Positions 37,497 through 47,844 of a stretch of DNA of 64,000 nt are shown here, piece by piece. The stretch is from positions 496,001 through 560,000 of the forward strand of contig NZ_BJNO01000001.1 in assembly GCF_006539725.1 (NCBI RefSeq), written 5' to 3'. The stretch comes from Klebsiella terrigena (GTDB taxonomy: Bacteria; Pseudomonadota; Gammaproteobacteria; Enterobacterales; Enterobacteriaceae). Numbering within the stretch: the stretch's first letter is position 1; each line of letters starts with the position of its first letter. Made by a program: the position numbers and the translations under genes. Below the pieces are notes generated by a model. The model ran no database searches. It saw only the letters and a program-made list of their open reading frames with translations, and was not told the origin of the DNA.

Positions 37497-37515
37497 AAGA
37501 TGCAGACCAGGGCCG

Positions 37516-37947
37516 TTATCGAACCACCAGCACCGGTATTTTAGCGTAGCGTAGAATAGACTCGGCGTTAGAGCCCAGCAGATGGGTGGAAATACCCGGT
37601 TTGCGCGAGCCGACAACAATCACGTCATACTCATCGCTGTTGCTGATAGCTAATATTTCATCGCGCACGTTGCCAAACACGACCCGGGTATGAAGACGCT
37701 CTGGCGGGATTGAAAACAGACGCGACAGGGTCTTCATTTTTTTCTCCGACTCCTCTTTCATAAAGGTTTCGAATTTATGAATATCGGCCGCAAAACCGCG
37801 AAGAATAGAGCGACTGCTGTTTGGCAGGACGTTTAATAACGTAATTTCGCCGTTTTCCGCTGAGGCTAAAAATTCAGCGTGACGTACCGCCTTATCGCTT
37901 AAATCCATTTCAAAAACATCTACAGGCAATAAAATTTTTTTGTACAT
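37516..37947 (-). CDS. uspG: Universal stress protein, UspG type
   Basis: A 143-residue UspA-family protein. The N terminus MYKKILLPVDVFEMDLSDKAVRHAEFLA and the C terminus GSRKPGISTHLLGSNAESILRYAKIPVLVVR, with the ATP-binding G-2x-G-9x-G(S/T)-type element, match UspG (YbdQ) rather than UspF. E. coli UspG is encoded elsewhere (near ahpF), so this is either a relocated or an additional copy. AAGGAG precedes the start. It lies between rspR and the hexuronate operon. Confidence 0.85.
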   Translation of the reverse strand: MYKKILLPVDVFEMDLSDKAVRHAEFLASAENGEITLLNVLPNSSRSILRGFAADIHKFETFMKEESEKKMKTLSRLFSIPPERLHTRVVFGNVRDEILAISNSDEYDVIVVGSRKPGISTHLLGSNAESILRYAKIPVLVVR

Positions 37948-38239
37948 AGCCCGCTCTCCTTTTTCCTGAGGAAGTGTATTCCAGAGGCTTCACTATGCCA
38001 TAAACATTCTAAATGGAGAACAAACAATCGGCCTAATAAATACATAAGCCATTAAAACAAACACAGCTTATATTTATTTAACTGTGGATAGCTATAGTTA
38101 TGTATATGCAATGGCCCGGATCATATTTATTGCAGAAAGAGTGAAGATCGGTGGAATGACGTACGGGTAAGACGCGCTGGCGAACGCTATTCGCCAAAGC
38201 CGCGTTAATGCCGCCGGAGCCGGCGGCATTGAAGCGAGA
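37948..38239. other. AT-rich intergenic region with operon terminator
   Basis: The left part is the AT-rich promoter region of uspG. The right end holds a hairpin (38207-38230) that would end the leftward hexuronate operon. No ydfZ or other gene is visible. Confidence 0.5.
38207..38230 (-). terminator. Hexuronate operon terminator candidate
   Basis: AATGCCGCCGG and CCGGCGGCATT form an 11-base stem just past the ydfI stop. No strong U-run follows. Confidence 0.6.
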
Positions 38240-39703
38240 TTACTGCGCCAGTGCCCAGGCCGCAACGGTCGCCTTCGCCCCCCGGCTCTGCAGCGAGAGA
38301 TAGGCCTGAGTCACCGCATCGACAAAGCGCGGATCCTGCGCCAGGCTGGCGCCAAATATGGCCTCGATACCGAGCAGCGCGTTCACCCGCGCTTCGCCAT
38401 CGGCGCTCGCGCGCACGGCCTGCTGAATCACCGGCAGCAGCGGGTCACAAATCTCAATCGCCTCGCCCCGGTCGTCGACACCGCCAACGTAGCGCATCCA
38501 GCCGGCTACGCCCAGCGCCAGCAGGCTAAAATCGCTGCGCTGCGCCAGATGCCAGCGTACCGAATCCAGCATTCTCTGCGGCAGCTTTTGGCTGCCGTCC
38601 ATCGCAATCTGCCACGTCCGGTGCTGAAGCGCCGGATTGCTGTAGCGTTCGATCAGCAGCCCGGCGTAGCGAGCCAGATCGACGCCCTGCACTTTCAGCG
38701 TCGGCGCCTGTTCGTTGAGCATCAGGCTGCGGGCTGCGCGAAGATAGTTCTGGTCCTGCATACAGTCGTTAATGTGCTGATACCCGGCAAGGTAGCCGAG
38801 ATAAGCGAGGAAGGAGTGGCTGCCGTTGAGCATACGCAGCTTCATCTCTTCAAACGGCACAACGTCGGCCACCAGCTCGGCGCCCGCCTTTTCCCATTCC
38901 GGGCGCCCGGCGACAAAATTATCCTCAATGACCCACTGACGGAACGGCTCGCAGGCGACGCCGGCCGGATCGCGCACGCCGGTCAGCTGTTCGATTTTAT
39001 CCAGGGTCGCGGGGGTCACTGCCGGAACGATGCGATCGACCATCGTTGACGGGAAGGTCACGCTTTCGGCGATCCAGTCGGCAAGCTCGCTATCGATAGC
39101 CCGCGCCAGGGCGCAGACCACGTTACGTAATACGTGACCGTTTTCCGGCATATTGTCGCAGGACATCACGCTGAATGCCTGTAAACCGGCGGCTTTACGG
39201 CGCGCCAGCGCTTCCACGATAACGCCTGGCGCGGACTTCGGCTGATGCGGATTCTGTATATCGGCAACTATCAGCGGATGATCCAGCTGCAGCTCACCGC
39301 TGGCCGGTGAATGGCAGTAGCCCTTTTCCGTGATGGTCAGCGAAACAATAGCCACCTGCGGTTCACACATTTTTGCAAGTACGCTTTCCAGCCCCGCAAC
39401 CTGCGCATGCATCGCCTGCTTAACGACGCCGACCACCCGCGCGGTCCAGGCTTCCGCCGACATTTCGGCGACGGTATACAGCAGGTCCTGCTGCTGCAGA
39501 TCGGCAATTTGCTGCTCGCCGCCAATCAGGTTTACCTCGGTATACCCCCAGTCGCTGCCGTGTTCCGCGGCCAGAATATCGGCATAGACCGCCTGGTGCG
39601 CGCGGTGAAAGGCGCCGAAACCGAGGTGAACGATACGGGAAATAAGGGTGCTGCGATCGTAAGAAGGAAGCGTTGCTCTGGCTGTTAAAAGCGTGTTTTG
39701 CAT
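38240..39703 (-). CDS. ydfI: Fructuronate reductase-like (YdfI, mannitol dehydrogenase family)
   Basis: A 487-residue polyol dehydrogenase of the UxuB/MtlD family. The NAD-binding opening is [21 protein letters not shown], and the catalytic lysine region is [20 protein letters not shown]. It is the last gene of the leftward cluster. With UxaC in the same operon it would reduce D-fructuronate to D-mannonate, the substrate of RspA; that pathway role is inferred from context. Confidence 0.9.
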   Translation of the reverse strand: MQNTLLTARATLPSYDRSTLISRIVHLGFGAFHRAHQAVYADILAAEHGSDWGYTEVNLIGGEQQIADLQQQDLLYTVAEMSAEAWTARVVGVVKQAMHAQVAGLESVLAKMCEPQVAIVSLTITEKGYCHSPASGELQLDHPLIVADIQNPHQPKSAPGVIVEALARRKAAGLQAFSVMSCDNMPENGHVLRNVVCALARAIDSELADWIAESVTFPSTMVDRIVPAVTPATLDKIEQLTGVRDPAGVACEPFRQWVIEDNFVAGRPEWEKAGAELVADVVPFEEMKLRMLNGSHSFLAYLGYLAGYQHINDCMQDQNYLRAARSLMLNEQAPTLKVQGVDLARYAGLLIERYSNPALQHRTWQIAMDGSQKLPQRMLDSVRWHLAQRSDFSLLALGVAGWMRYVGGVDDRGEAIEICDPLLPVIQQAVRASADGEARVNALLGIEAIFGASLAQDPRFVDAVTQAYLSLQSRGAKATVAAWALAQ

Positions 39704-39882
39704 CTTTAGACTCGCTGTATAGAAACGGTATGAGTGTTGACTGCCATACCAGATTACCGCCCGTGAGTGACTGTGTTTTGATTTGCATTAATTAACGGGC
39801 GATTGGTACGACAGAAATACAATGTTGTGTGACAGGTCTGGCATTTTTTTGTTTTTCACCACAAGCTATCACACAGGTTTGC

Positions 39883-41427
39883 TTAACTTTGCGCCGAGGG
39901 TGCCGGCTCTGGGCGACGTTTTTCCGCCGGGATATCGCACCACAGCTGGTCATAGTCGTAGCCGGTGAGGTCTTCAACAATGCGTCGCGCTTCGGGGGTG
40001 ACGTTCTGCTTGAGACCGTTGGCCTTCAGGCGATCGACCTCATCGACAAAGATCTTGTGCGTCTGCTTGTTGAGGTGGAAGGTCAGCGCCTGCCACAGCG
40101 CGATCAGCAGCAGCCCTGCGGTACCGGCGAAAAGCAGTATGGCGATGGTATCAATGGCTTCCTGCGGCTGATTGACGCTGCCCTTCACAAAACCGCCGCT
40201 TTGCAGCAGCAGCCCCACCGCGAACGTGGCGATCGCCACCGTCGTCTTACGCGAAAACGTCATCACGGCGGCGAACAGGCCTTCCCGACGCTGACGGGTG
40301 ATCATTTCATCGATATCCGGGATAAACGGGAAAACGTTCCACGGCGTAAATTCAAGGACGCAGCGCCCCACCTGGTACACGCCGGCAAGGATCAGCAGCA
40401 GCAGAACCTTATTGTCCGTCGGGAATTGATAAACGAGGAACAGCCCGCCGAGGCACAGCATCATCAGGCAATAGGCGAAGACGTACAGACGCGACGGGCC
40501 GTACTTGATAATGGCGACCCCGGCCGCCAGCGTAACCGGCAGGCCCACGATGCTCATCGACAGCAGCGTTCCCGCCAGCGAAGATGAGACGTTCAGGCAG
40601 TAGACGCAGAAAAAGACGAACACCGTGTTATAGACATCTTTCGCGGTGAACGAGAACAGATAAATAGCCAAATGCTTGCGAAACGCGCGAACCTTGAGGG
40701 TCGAAGCGTACTCCTTAAATAGATGACCAAAGGACCTCATCTTCTCGGCAAAGGTCTTCTCCACGGCTTTACTTTCTAACTCTGCCTGCATTTCCGGCGT
40801 CAGCTCACGTTCCCAGGTGACCTTCCACGAGATAAACACGCAGAGCATAAACAGCACCGCAAACACCACCCCGTTGATGAAATAGGCGCTGGCGTCATTT
40901 TCGCCAAAGTGATTAATCAGCAGGCCGGGAATAAACGTTGCGAGAAAGGTTCCGGAAGCGGAGAGAAACATGCGGCAGGTTGAAAGCTTGGTACGCGCAT
41001 TAAAATCTTTGGTCATTTCCGAAGGCAGGGTTTCCCAGGGAATTAAGACCATGGCGGCAATAATCTCAAACGCCAGATATACCGCAAGGTAGAAGCCGTA
41101 GCTCATGCCATCCAGCCAAAGCAGCGCATAGACCAGCATCAGCGGCGCGCCGATCAGCAGAAAAAAGCGCCGGCGGCCGAACTTCTTACCTAAATAATTC
41201 TTATAAAAGTGGTCGGTAAAGCTGCCCATAAACAGGCTAACGATGGCATCCACAATACGTGCGATGGCCACAATAGAGGCGGCTTCAATGGGCGAGAGGC
41301 CCACAAAGGTGGTGTAAAAAAACAGCAGCCAGGCACCAATTACGGTAAACGCTCCGCCTCCCATAATATCGGTCATACCATATCCGATACTTACCGGGAT
41401 GGTAATTTTCTTATTACTCCGAGCCAT
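39883..41427 (-). CDS. GPH-family sugar:cation symporter
   Basis: A 514-residue transporter with 12 membrane segments. The GPH (glycoside-pentoside-hexuronide) signature is present: GYGMTDIMGGGAF at the N terminus, DAIVSLFMGSFTDH (helix 2), and GRRRFFLLIGAPLM. It ends in an extended cytoplasmic tail (residues about 465-514). It is not part of the E. coli rsp locus. Beside uxaC it probably imports a glucuronide or hexuronate. It starts 26 bases after uxaC. Confidence 0.9.
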   Translation of the reverse strand: MARSNKKITIPVSIGYGMTDIMGGGAFTVIGAWLLFFYTTFVGLSPIEAASIVAIARIVDAIVSLFMGSFTDHFYKNYLGKKFGRRRFFLLIGAPLMLVYALLWLDGMSYGFYLAVYLAFEIIAAMVLIPWETLPSEMTKDFNARTKLSTCRMFLSASGTFLATFIPGLLINHFGENDASAYFINGVVFAVLFMLCVFISWKVTWERELTPEMQAELESKAVEKTFAEKMRSFGHLFKEYASTLKVRAFRKHLAIYLFSFTAKDVYNTVFVFFCVYCLNVSSSLAGTLLSMSIVGLPVTLAAGVAIIKYGPSRLYVFAYCLMMLCLGGLFLVYQFPTDNKVLLLLILAGVYQVGRCVLEFTPWNVFPFIPDIDEMITRQRREGLFAAVMTFSRKTTVAIATFAVGLLLQSGGFVKGSVNQPQEAIDTIAILLFAGTAGLLLIALWQALTFHLNKQTHKIFVDEVDRLKANGLKQNVTPEARRIVEDLTGYDYDQLWCDIPAEKRRPEPAPSAQS

Positions 41428-41453
41428 ATCAAATCCTCACGTCAGGATGAATA

Positions 41454-42860
41454 TTAAAATTTAAAATATGCTTGCGCATTATCGTGACAGATGTTTTTTA
41501 TCATTCTGGTTAATATCACTTCATCATCATGGACTTCACCGCGCGTCACCCAGCCGCCAATTAAATTACAAAGAATACGGCGAAAATAATCATGGCGAGG
41601 ATACGAAATAAGACTGCGGGAGTCGGTGAGCATGCCAATAAAATTCATTAGTAAGCCCTGGTCGGCCAGCGTGTTTAGCTGACTCTCCATGCCGCGCCGG
41701 GTATCGTTAAACCACCAGCCGGAGCCAAACTGGATCGGCGATTTAACGCCGTGCTCTGCGCTCTGAAAGTTGGCAATAGCCGATGCCACGACGTCGTTGT
41801 AGGCCGCATTCAGGTTGTAGACGATGGTTTTCGGCAGCGCATGGCGCCGGCTCAGGCCGTCGAGAAACTGATTCAAACTGCCGGCAAGCGCCGGCTGATC
41901 GGCAATGGAGTCGAAGCCAGAGTTAATTCCGGATTGCTCCAGCATCAGGCTGTTATTGTTACGAATGGCGCCAAAATGAATCTGCATCGCCCAGCCGCAG
42001 CGCCGGTAGTGCTTTGCCAGCAGCACAAAAATCGCGCTATTCAGGCCATGCTGCTCTTCGGCAGTCAGCTCCTGGCCGCTGAGCTTCTGCGCAAAGAGCC
42101 TTGCGGCTTCCTGCCGAGACACCTCGCGCCAGACCAGAGCCTGTAAACCGTGATCGGAGATGCGGCATCCGGCATCGTGGAAATAGTCGACGCGATTGGC
42201 TAGCGCCCTTTCAAAATCATCCAGCGTGGCGATCGGCACATCAGCTATGGCCGCGAGCTGCTGCATAAAGATGAAGAACGCCTGCGGGTTCTCTTCGAAG
42301 AAACCGTCTGGGCGAAAGGTGGGCAGTACCTTCACCGGAAAGCCGTCATCACTCTTCAGGAGCTTGTGGTAATGCAGGGTATCCAGCGGCGAGTCCGTGG
42401 TGCAGATCGTCTCGACATTCGAGCGCAGGATCAGCTGGCGAGGCGTGAACGCGTTCTCCCGCAGCCGCGCGTTGCAGTGGTTCATAATTCGGCGCCAGCT
42501 TTGGCGATTCAGCGCTTCATCGCAGTCAAAATAGGCCTGCAGCTCAAGATGAGTCCAGTGATAAAGCGGGTTGCCAAAGCAGGACTCGACCGTCTCCGCC
42601 CAGGCCTGGAATTTCTCCTCGGCTGCGGCGTCGCCGGTAATAAAACGTTCATCAATAGCGTTAGCCCGCATGGCCCGCCATTTATAATGATCGCCGGCCA
42701 GCCAAAGCTCGCTTATATTAGCAAAGGCGTTGTTCTCATAAATGTCCCTGGCCTCGAGATGACAATGATAGTCAATAATCGGCAGATTCTTAGCAATATC
42801 ATTGTATAAGCTCACGCCACGATCGTTACTCATCATAAAACGCTCATTAATTAATGCCAT
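41454..42860 (-). CDS. uxaC: Glucuronate isomerase
   Basis: A 468-residue uronate isomerase converting D-glucuronate to D-fructuronate and D-galacturonate to D-tagaturonate. Metal-ligand region IIDYHCHL and the downstream WAMQIHFGAIRNNN and LISYPRHDYFRR blocks are typical. I start it at 42860 (AGAGGGGAG upstream), giving the E. coli length of about 470; nine extra codons upstream are unlikely. It is unusual here because uxaC is normally beside uxaA/exuT. Confidence 0.94.
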   Translation of the reverse strand: MALINERFMMSNDRGVSLYNDIAKNLPIIDYHCHLEARDIYENNAFANISELWLAGDHYKWRAMRANAIDERFITGDAAAEEKFQAWAETVESCFGNPLYHWTHLELQAYFDCDEALNRQSWRRIMNHCNARLRENAFTPRQLILRSNVETICTTDSPLDTLHYHKLLKSDDGFPVKVLPTFRPDGFFEENPQAFFIFMQQLAAIADVPIATLDDFERALANRVDYFHDAGCRISDHGLQALVWREVSRQEAARLFAQKLSGQELTAEEQHGLNSAIFVLLAKHYRRCGWAMQIHFGAIRNNNSLMLEQSGINSGFDSIADQPALAGSLNQFLDGLSRRHALPKTIVYNLNAAYNDVVASAIANFQSAEHGVKSPIQFGSGWWFNDTRRGMESQLNTLADQGLLMNFIGMLTDSRSLISYPRHDYFRRILCNLIGGWVTRGEVHDDEVILTRMIKNICHDNAQAYFKF

Positions 42861-42925
42861 AACTCCCCTCTTAACAATCACGTCCATTGCTCAATAAGAT
42901 GCAGAGAATATATCCGCAGCGGCGC

Positions 42926-42959
42926 CTGACTCTCTGCGTAATATGTAAAATAGAGTCAG
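42926..42959. promoter_or_regulatory. Inverted repeat upstream of uxaC
   Basis: CTGACTCT and AGAGTCAG, perfect eight-base arms 18 bases apart, about 65 bases before the uxaC start. It could be an operator or the stem of an attenuating hairpin inside the operon. It does not match the UxuR/ExuR consensus. Confidence 0.4.
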
Positions 42960-43076
42960 AGCTCCCGGACAGTCGCCAGAGAAAATAATCAGCGCGACCG
43001 GGAGGCCATCTAAATATCAATAAATACTTTCCAGCTATCAGCAGAGATGATAATGACGCAGAGCCAGACTCTTTTT

Positions 43077-44453
43077 TTAAATATACTGGCCGGATTTTTC
43101 GTCTTTACGCAGCGGGAGCGTATCGGCGGCATCGTTTGCCAGGCTCAGGTCGCGGTCGCGCACTTCCGGCATCAGGATGGCGGACAGTAAGCCGATCACC
43201 GAATAGCAAATCAGCATCACCACCACCGGCAGCCACGAGTCGGTCATATTACAGAAAATACCCGCCAGCACCGGGCCGAAACCCACGGCAACCAGCCCCC
43301 CCATCTCTTTTGAGATAGCCATGCGGGTGAAGCGATTACGCGATCCAAACAGCTCGGCCATGGTAATATTTTCCAGCGCAAACAGGCCCAGTACCGCCAC
43401 GTTATGAATAACAACCAACGATGCCATAATAGTGCTCACGCTGTGGCTTTTATCCATGATAATTGCCAGCATCGGATAGGCTAAAATAATCGCCGAAATA
43501 TTGACGATAATATACGGCGTGCGCCGCCCTACTTTATCTGAAAGCCAGCCTAGCAGCGGAATAGTGATAAAACCGATCGCCGAGCTAATCATTAACGCAT
43601 CTGTCGGGATCGCTTTATCAAACAGCAGGGTTTGCACCAGATAGCCCGCAAGGAAGGTTTGAATCAGCCCCGAGTTGCCCGCCTGGCCGAAGCGCAGGCC
43701 GGTTGCCAGCCAGAATGATTTACTCTTCAGCATCGCGCCAAAGCTATTCTCCTGGCTGCTGGCGGCGCTCTGCCGGCTGCCGCCCTCGGCGACTTTTTCA
43801 AATACCGGGCTTTCCTTGAGGTTCAAGCGCAGCCAGATGGCGAAGATCATCACCACCACGCTGGCAAGGAACGGAATACGCCAGCCCCACGCCACCAGCT
43901 GCTCGCGGTCGAGCAGGAAGAACATCACCGCCCAGATTGCCGTAGCGCTGAGGGTGCCGCAGTTGGTTCCCATCGCCACCAGCGAAGAGATAATGCCGCG
44001 CTTACCTTTCGGCGCATATTCCGCCAGCATCGTTCCGGCCCCGGATATTTCCGCGCCCGCGCCCAGCCCCTGAATCACGCGCAGGGTGACCAGCAGCACC
44101 GGCGCAAGGATCCCCACCTGGGCATAGGTGGGTAAAACGCCGATCAGCGTCGTACAGATGCCCATCATGGTGATGGTAATAAAAAGAACTTTCTTGCGGC
44201 CGATGCTATCGCCCATTCTGCCGAAAATAAACGCCCCGACGATGCGGGCAATATATCCTGCGCCGTAGGTCCCCATGGCTAAAATAAGCGCCATCGCCGC
44301 AGACTGTTCGGGGAAGAATATTTCATGGAATACCAGCGCGGCGCCTAAAGAGTAAAGCTGGAAATCCATAAACTCCAGCGCGGTACCTAACCAACCGGAT
44401 ACAGCCGCGCGGATGAGATCGGAGGTTGTTCTCTCATTCTTTACTGTCGTCAT
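43077..44453 (-). CDS. ydfJ: MFS metabolite:proton symporter YdfJ
   Basis: A 458-residue transporter of the sugar-porter/metabolite:H+ symporter group (ShiA/ProP-like). It has WLGTALEFMDFQLYS near the start, the loop motif FGRMGDSIGRKKVL, and the long central loop. It corresponds to E. coli ydfJ, which is disrupted by the Qin prophage there; here it is full length. Beside rspB it probably imports a sugar acid. Confidence 0.88.
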   Translation of the reverse strand: MTTVKNERTTSDLIRAAVSGWLGTALEFMDFQLYSLGAALVFHEIFFPEQSAAMALILAMGTYGAGYIARIVGAFIFGRMGDSIGRKKVLFITITMMGICTTLIGVLPTYAQVGILAPVLLVTLRVIQGLGAGAEISGAGTMLAEYAPKGKRGIISSLVAMGTNCGTLSATAIWAVMFFLLDREQLVAWGWRIPFLASVVVMIFAIWLRLNLKESPVFEKVAEGGSRQSAASSQENSFGAMLKSKSFWLATGLRFGQAGNSGLIQTFLAGYLVQTLLFDKAIPTDALMISSAIGFITIPLLGWLSDKVGRRTPYIIVNISAIILAYPMLAIIMDKSHSVSTIMASLVVIHNVAVLGLFALENITMAELFGSRNRFTRMAISKEMGGLVAVGFGPVLAGIFCNMTDSWLPVVVMLICYSVIGLLSAILMPEVRDRDLSLANDAADTLPLRKDEKSGQYI

Positions 44454-44504
44454 CTTTATAATCTCTAATTGTGTAGGATATAGAGTCTGGCGTTGTATTG
44501 GCTG

Positions 44505-45509
44505 TCAGAAGGTTAATAAAACCTTACAGCAGCTCTTGCGGTCATTTTCAAACAGCTCCATTGCCTCAGCGACCTGTTGATAGTCGAAGGTATGGGTAAT
44601 TAACATTTCCGGATTAATCAGCCCTTGTTCCAGCCAGCGCAAAACAATCGGGAATTTATTGGCGTTTAGCCGCGAGGAAAATATCGACAGCTCTTTACCG
44701 GTAATCCCCTGCTGCGCCACCTGCGACGGCTCGGTAGAGAATCCCATCAGGACAATTCTGGCCGCCGGTGAAGCCAGCGTAACCGCCTCCTGTAATATTG
44801 TCGGGTGGCAGGCGGCGTCGATAATTAGCGTCGGCTTCACCTCTAACACCTCGGCTAATGAGTGCTCGCCGTTATTGATCGTGCGGTCGGCACCGTTGCG
44901 CTGGGCCATCTGCAACCGTTCATCGATTCGGTCAACCACAATCACCTGGCCGACTTTGTAGACCTGCTTAAGGACCTGGATGGTGGTTAAGCCCATCGGC
45001 CCGGCGCCGTAAACCAGCGCCACGTCCTGCTCGGTCGGCGTCACCTGCCCGGTCACGTTGGCGGCGATCGTGAAGGGTTCCACCATTACCGCATGCCTGT
45101 CCGACACGCCGTCTGGCACCTGCCAGGCGTTTTTCGCCGGCACCACCGCATACTCGCTGAAGCCGCCGTCCCGGTGCACACCGATAACCACCAACGAGGT
45201 GCAGACGTTCGGTTTGCCTACCGAGCAGGGATAGCAGCGTCCGCAGCTGATAACCGGATCCACGCACACCCGCTGGCCCACGGTTTTATCCGTCACCCCG
45301 GCGCCAACCGCATCGATAGTGCCGAAGAATTCGTGGCCGATAACGCGCGGGTATTTTGCAAACGGGTTGTGTCCGCGATAGATGTGGCTATCCGAGCCGC
45401 ATATTCCCGCCAGCTGCACCTTGACCCGAACGTCCCCCGCGGCAGGCTCTGGCAGCGCGCGCGCCTCAATCACCAGCTCATTGGGCTGGCGGATAACGAT
45501 ACTTTTCAT
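44505..45509 (-). CDS. rspB: Zinc-type alcohol dehydrogenase RspB
   Basis: A 334-residue medium-chain dehydrogenase. Catalytic zinc ligands are in GICGSDSHIYRGHNPF and GHEFFG; the structural zinc loop is CGRCYPCSVGKPNVC; the NAD motif is GAGPMGL. It closely follows E. coli RspB along its length. Start at 45509 (AAGGAG upstream), ten bases after rspA stops. The substrate is unproven; a sugar-acid such as L-gulonate or idonate is the usual suggestion. Confidence 0.95.
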   Translation of the reverse strand: MKSIVIRQPNELVIEARALPEPAAGDVRVKVQLAGICGSDSHIYRGHNPFAKYPRVIGHEFFGTIDAVGAGVTDKTVGQRVCVDPVISCGRCYPCSVGKPNVCTSLVVIGVHRDGGFSEYAVVPAKNAWQVPDGVSDRHAVMVEPFTIAANVTGQVTPTEQDVALVYGAGPMGLTTIQVLKQVYKVGQVIVVDRIDERLQMAQRNGADRTINNGEHSLAEVLEVKPTLIIDAACHPTILQEAVTLASPAARIVLMGFSTEPSQVAQQGITGKELSIFSSRLNANKFPIVLRWLEQGLINPEMLITHTFDYQQVAEAMELFENDRKSCCKVLLTF

Positions 45510-45519
45510 TTTATTCTCC

Positions 45520-46734
45520 TTACCAGTTCCACAAGGTGCCATCTTCTAACCGCGCCACCGGCAGGCAGGCCGGATCGTACGGATATTTCGCTGCCAGCTT
45601 CTCGTCAAACTCAATTCCCAGCCCTGGCTTTTCGCCTGGGTGCATATAGCCGTTATCGAACGTCCAGCTATGCGGGAAAACGTCGAGCATCTGCTCGGAG
45701 TAGCCCATGTACTCCTGGACGCCAAAGTTCGGCACCCACAGGTCAAAGTGTAGCGCCGCCGCCATGCAGATCGGCGACAGGTCGGACGGGCCGTGCGAGC
45801 CGGTGCGCACCTGATAAAGCGAGGCAAAATCGGCGATACGGCGCATGCCGGTGATCCCGCCGGCGTGGGTCACGGTGGTGCGGATATAGTCAATCAGCTG
45901 CTCCTCTATCAGCTGCTTGCAGTCCCAGATGCTGTTAAAGACTTCCCCGACCGCAATGGGGGTCACGGTGTGCTGGCGGATCAGGCGGAAGCACTCCTGA
46001 TTTTCAGCCGGCGTCGGATCCTCCATCCAGAACAGACGATACTCCTCGATGCTCTTGCCAAAGCGCGCGGCCTCGATCGGCGTCAGGCGATGGTGCATGT
46101 CATGCAGAAGGTGCTCGTTGAAACCAAATCTTTCGCGCACGGCGGCAAACAGCTGCGGGGTAAAATCAAGATACTTCTCCGTCGACCACAGCTGCTCTTC
46201 CGGCCACAGGCCTTTGGTCGCCGGCTCGTAGGCCTGCCCTTTGCCTTTTGCCATCCCGTAGGTGGTCTTCATCCCAGGAATGCCGCACTGCACGCGGATG
46301 GCCTTAAAGCCCATCTCTTTGTGGCGAGCGTAGTCATCCAGCACTTCGTCAATGGAGTGGCCCGTGGTGTGGCAGTAAACCATCACCCCTTCACGTGAAG
46401 CCCCGCCCAGCAGCTGATACAGCGGCATCCCCGCCGCCTTCGCTTTAATATCCCACAGGGCCATATCGACGGCAGAGATAGCCGACATGGTCACCGGCCC
46501 GCGGCGCCAATAGGCGCCCTTGTAGAAGAACTGCCAGATATCTTCGATACGCTGCGCGTCGCGGCCGATAAGCTGCGGGCAGAGGTGATCCTGCAGGTAC
46601 GATGCGACGGAGAGCTCGCGACCGTTTAAGGTGGCATCCCCCAGCCCGACGATGCCGTCATCGGTGGTGATTTTTAGGGTGACAAAGTTACGTCCAGGAC
46701 AGGTGACGAAAACTTCAGCGGCAACGATCTTCAT
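45520..46734 (-). CDS. rspA: Mannonate dehydratase RspA (starvation-sensing)
   Basis: A 404-residue enolase-superfamily dehydratase, the same length as E. coli RspA. The N-terminal capping domain starts [27 protein letters not shown]; the barrel carries metal ligands in [24 protein letters not shown] and AVGEVFNS, and His at [11 protein letters not shown]. It dehydrates D-mannonate to 2-keto-3-deoxygluconate. In E. coli it was reported to affect homoserine lactone-type starvation signalling. It is the first gene of the six-gene cluster. Confidence 0.95.
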   Translation of the reverse strand: MKIVAAEVFVTCPGRNFVTLKITTDDGIVGLGDATLNGRELSVASYLQDHLCPQLIGRDAQRIEDIWQFFYKGAYWRRGPVTMSAISAVDMALWDIKAKAAGMPLYQLLGGASREGVMVYCHTTGHSIDEVLDDYARHKEMGFKAIRVQCGIPGMKTTYGMAKGKGQAYEPATKGLWPEEQLWSTEKYLDFTPQLFAAVRERFGFNEHLLHDMHHRLTPIEAARFGKSIEEYRLFWMEDPTPAENQECFRLIRQHTVTPIAVGEVFNSIWDCKQLIEEQLIDYIRTTVTHAGGITGMRRIADFASLYQVRTGSHGPSDLSPICMAAALHFDLWVPNFGVQEYMGYSEQMLDVFPHSWTFDNGYMHPGEKPGLGIEFDEKLAAKYPYDPACLPVARLEDGTLWNW

Positions 46735-46957
46735 CTTTTTTTATTCCTTACATCTCTGCGGTTAGTGAATAAAATTAAATCACCAGACCTACTACCATAC
46801 AAGTATAATGATCGAAAAAGATGCTATTGGTCACATTAATGCCCGGGCCTGACGCGGCGGCCGCTGGCTGAAGAAACGCGGTAAACAGAGGTGGAAACAG
46901 GCGCGATTCCGCACGGTCGGCGCATCGTCTGCCCCGGCGCTGCGCCCGTAAGGTTGG

Positions 46958-47284
46958 CTACGCGCGACCCCATCCGGCGACGATAATGAGCATTCCGCAC
47001 AGCGCAATAACCGCGCCGGCCCAGTCGTAGTGGCTGAGCTTAACGCCGTCAACAAAGCGCAGCCACAGCAGCGCGGTGCAGACATAGACTCCGCCGTAGG
47101 CGGCGTAAACGCGTCCGCTCGCCGCCGGGTGCAGGGTCAGCAGCCAGACGAACATCGCCAGCGCGAGTCCGGCGGGCAGCAGCAGCAGCGGCGTGGCACC
47201 CCGCTTTAGCCAGAGCCAGGGTAAATAGCAGCCGAGGATTTCGCACAGGGCGGTGGCGAAAAAGAGCAGCGTGGTTTTGAGCAT
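46958..47284 (-). CDS. ynfA: Inner membrane protein YnfA (UPF0060)
   Basis: A 108-residue, four-helix membrane protein. [29 protein letters not shown] and [17 protein letters not shown] are the family signatures. It is related to small multidrug resistance transporters; in Shigella and Klebsiella it contributes to efflux of cationic compounds. Position next to ynfB is as in E. coli. Confidence 0.96.
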   Translation of the reverse strand: MLKTTLLFFATALCEILGCYLPWLWLKRGATPLLLLPAGLALAMFVWLLTLHPAASGRVYAAYGGVYVCTALLWLRFVDGVKLSHYDWAGAVIALCGMLIIVAGWGRA

Positions 47285-47432
47285 TAAAGATACGTAAATA
47301 GCGCAGAGAGTGGCGGCATTCTACGCGATAATTGCCCCGCTCCCACTTCCTTTTGTCGGGTATGCCGTAGAAAAGAGATGTAGTAAACTCGTATTAAGGG
47401 CTATCCCTTTTTATCACTCAAAGGAAACCGTG

Positions 47433-47774
47433 ATGAAAATGACACTGAACAAACGCTGGTGCCTGACCGCCATGCTGGCGCTAAGCGCCGTGGCCTTCAC
47501 CGCCTCGTCTTTTGCTAAAACCGACACGCTGGTGATTGAATCCGGCGATAGCGCGCAGAGCCGCCAGAACGCCGCCATGGAAAAAGAGCAGTGGAACGAC
47601 ACCCGCACTCTGCGCCATAAGGTCAACACGCGCACCGAGAAAGAATGGGATAAGGCCGACGTCGCTTTTGATGCCCAGGATAACTGCCAGAAAAGCGCGA
47701 ACGTCAACGCCTACTGGGAGCCGAATACCCTGCGCTGCCTCGATCGCCGCACCGGCCGTACCGTAGCGCCGTAA
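47433..47774 (+). CDS. ynfB: Periplasmic YnfB (DUF1283)
   Basis: A 113-residue exported protein, the same length as E. coli YnfB. Signal peptide to about residue 29; the mature part is the conserved DUF1283 segment ([26 protein letters not shown] ... [18 protein letters not shown]). AAAGGAAA precedes the ATG at 47433. Function unknown. Confidence 0.95.
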   Translation: MKMTLNKRWCLTAMLALSAVAFTASSFAKTDTLVIESGDSAQSRQNAAMEKEQWNDTRTLRHKVNTRTEKEWDKADVAFDAQDNCQKSANVNAYWEPNTLRCLDRRTGRTVAP

Positions 47775-47844
47775 CCCGTCACGCATGGCGCCTGCGGGCG
47801 CCATAATTCATTATTATCGCCAGCATTGCTGCACAGGAACACCC

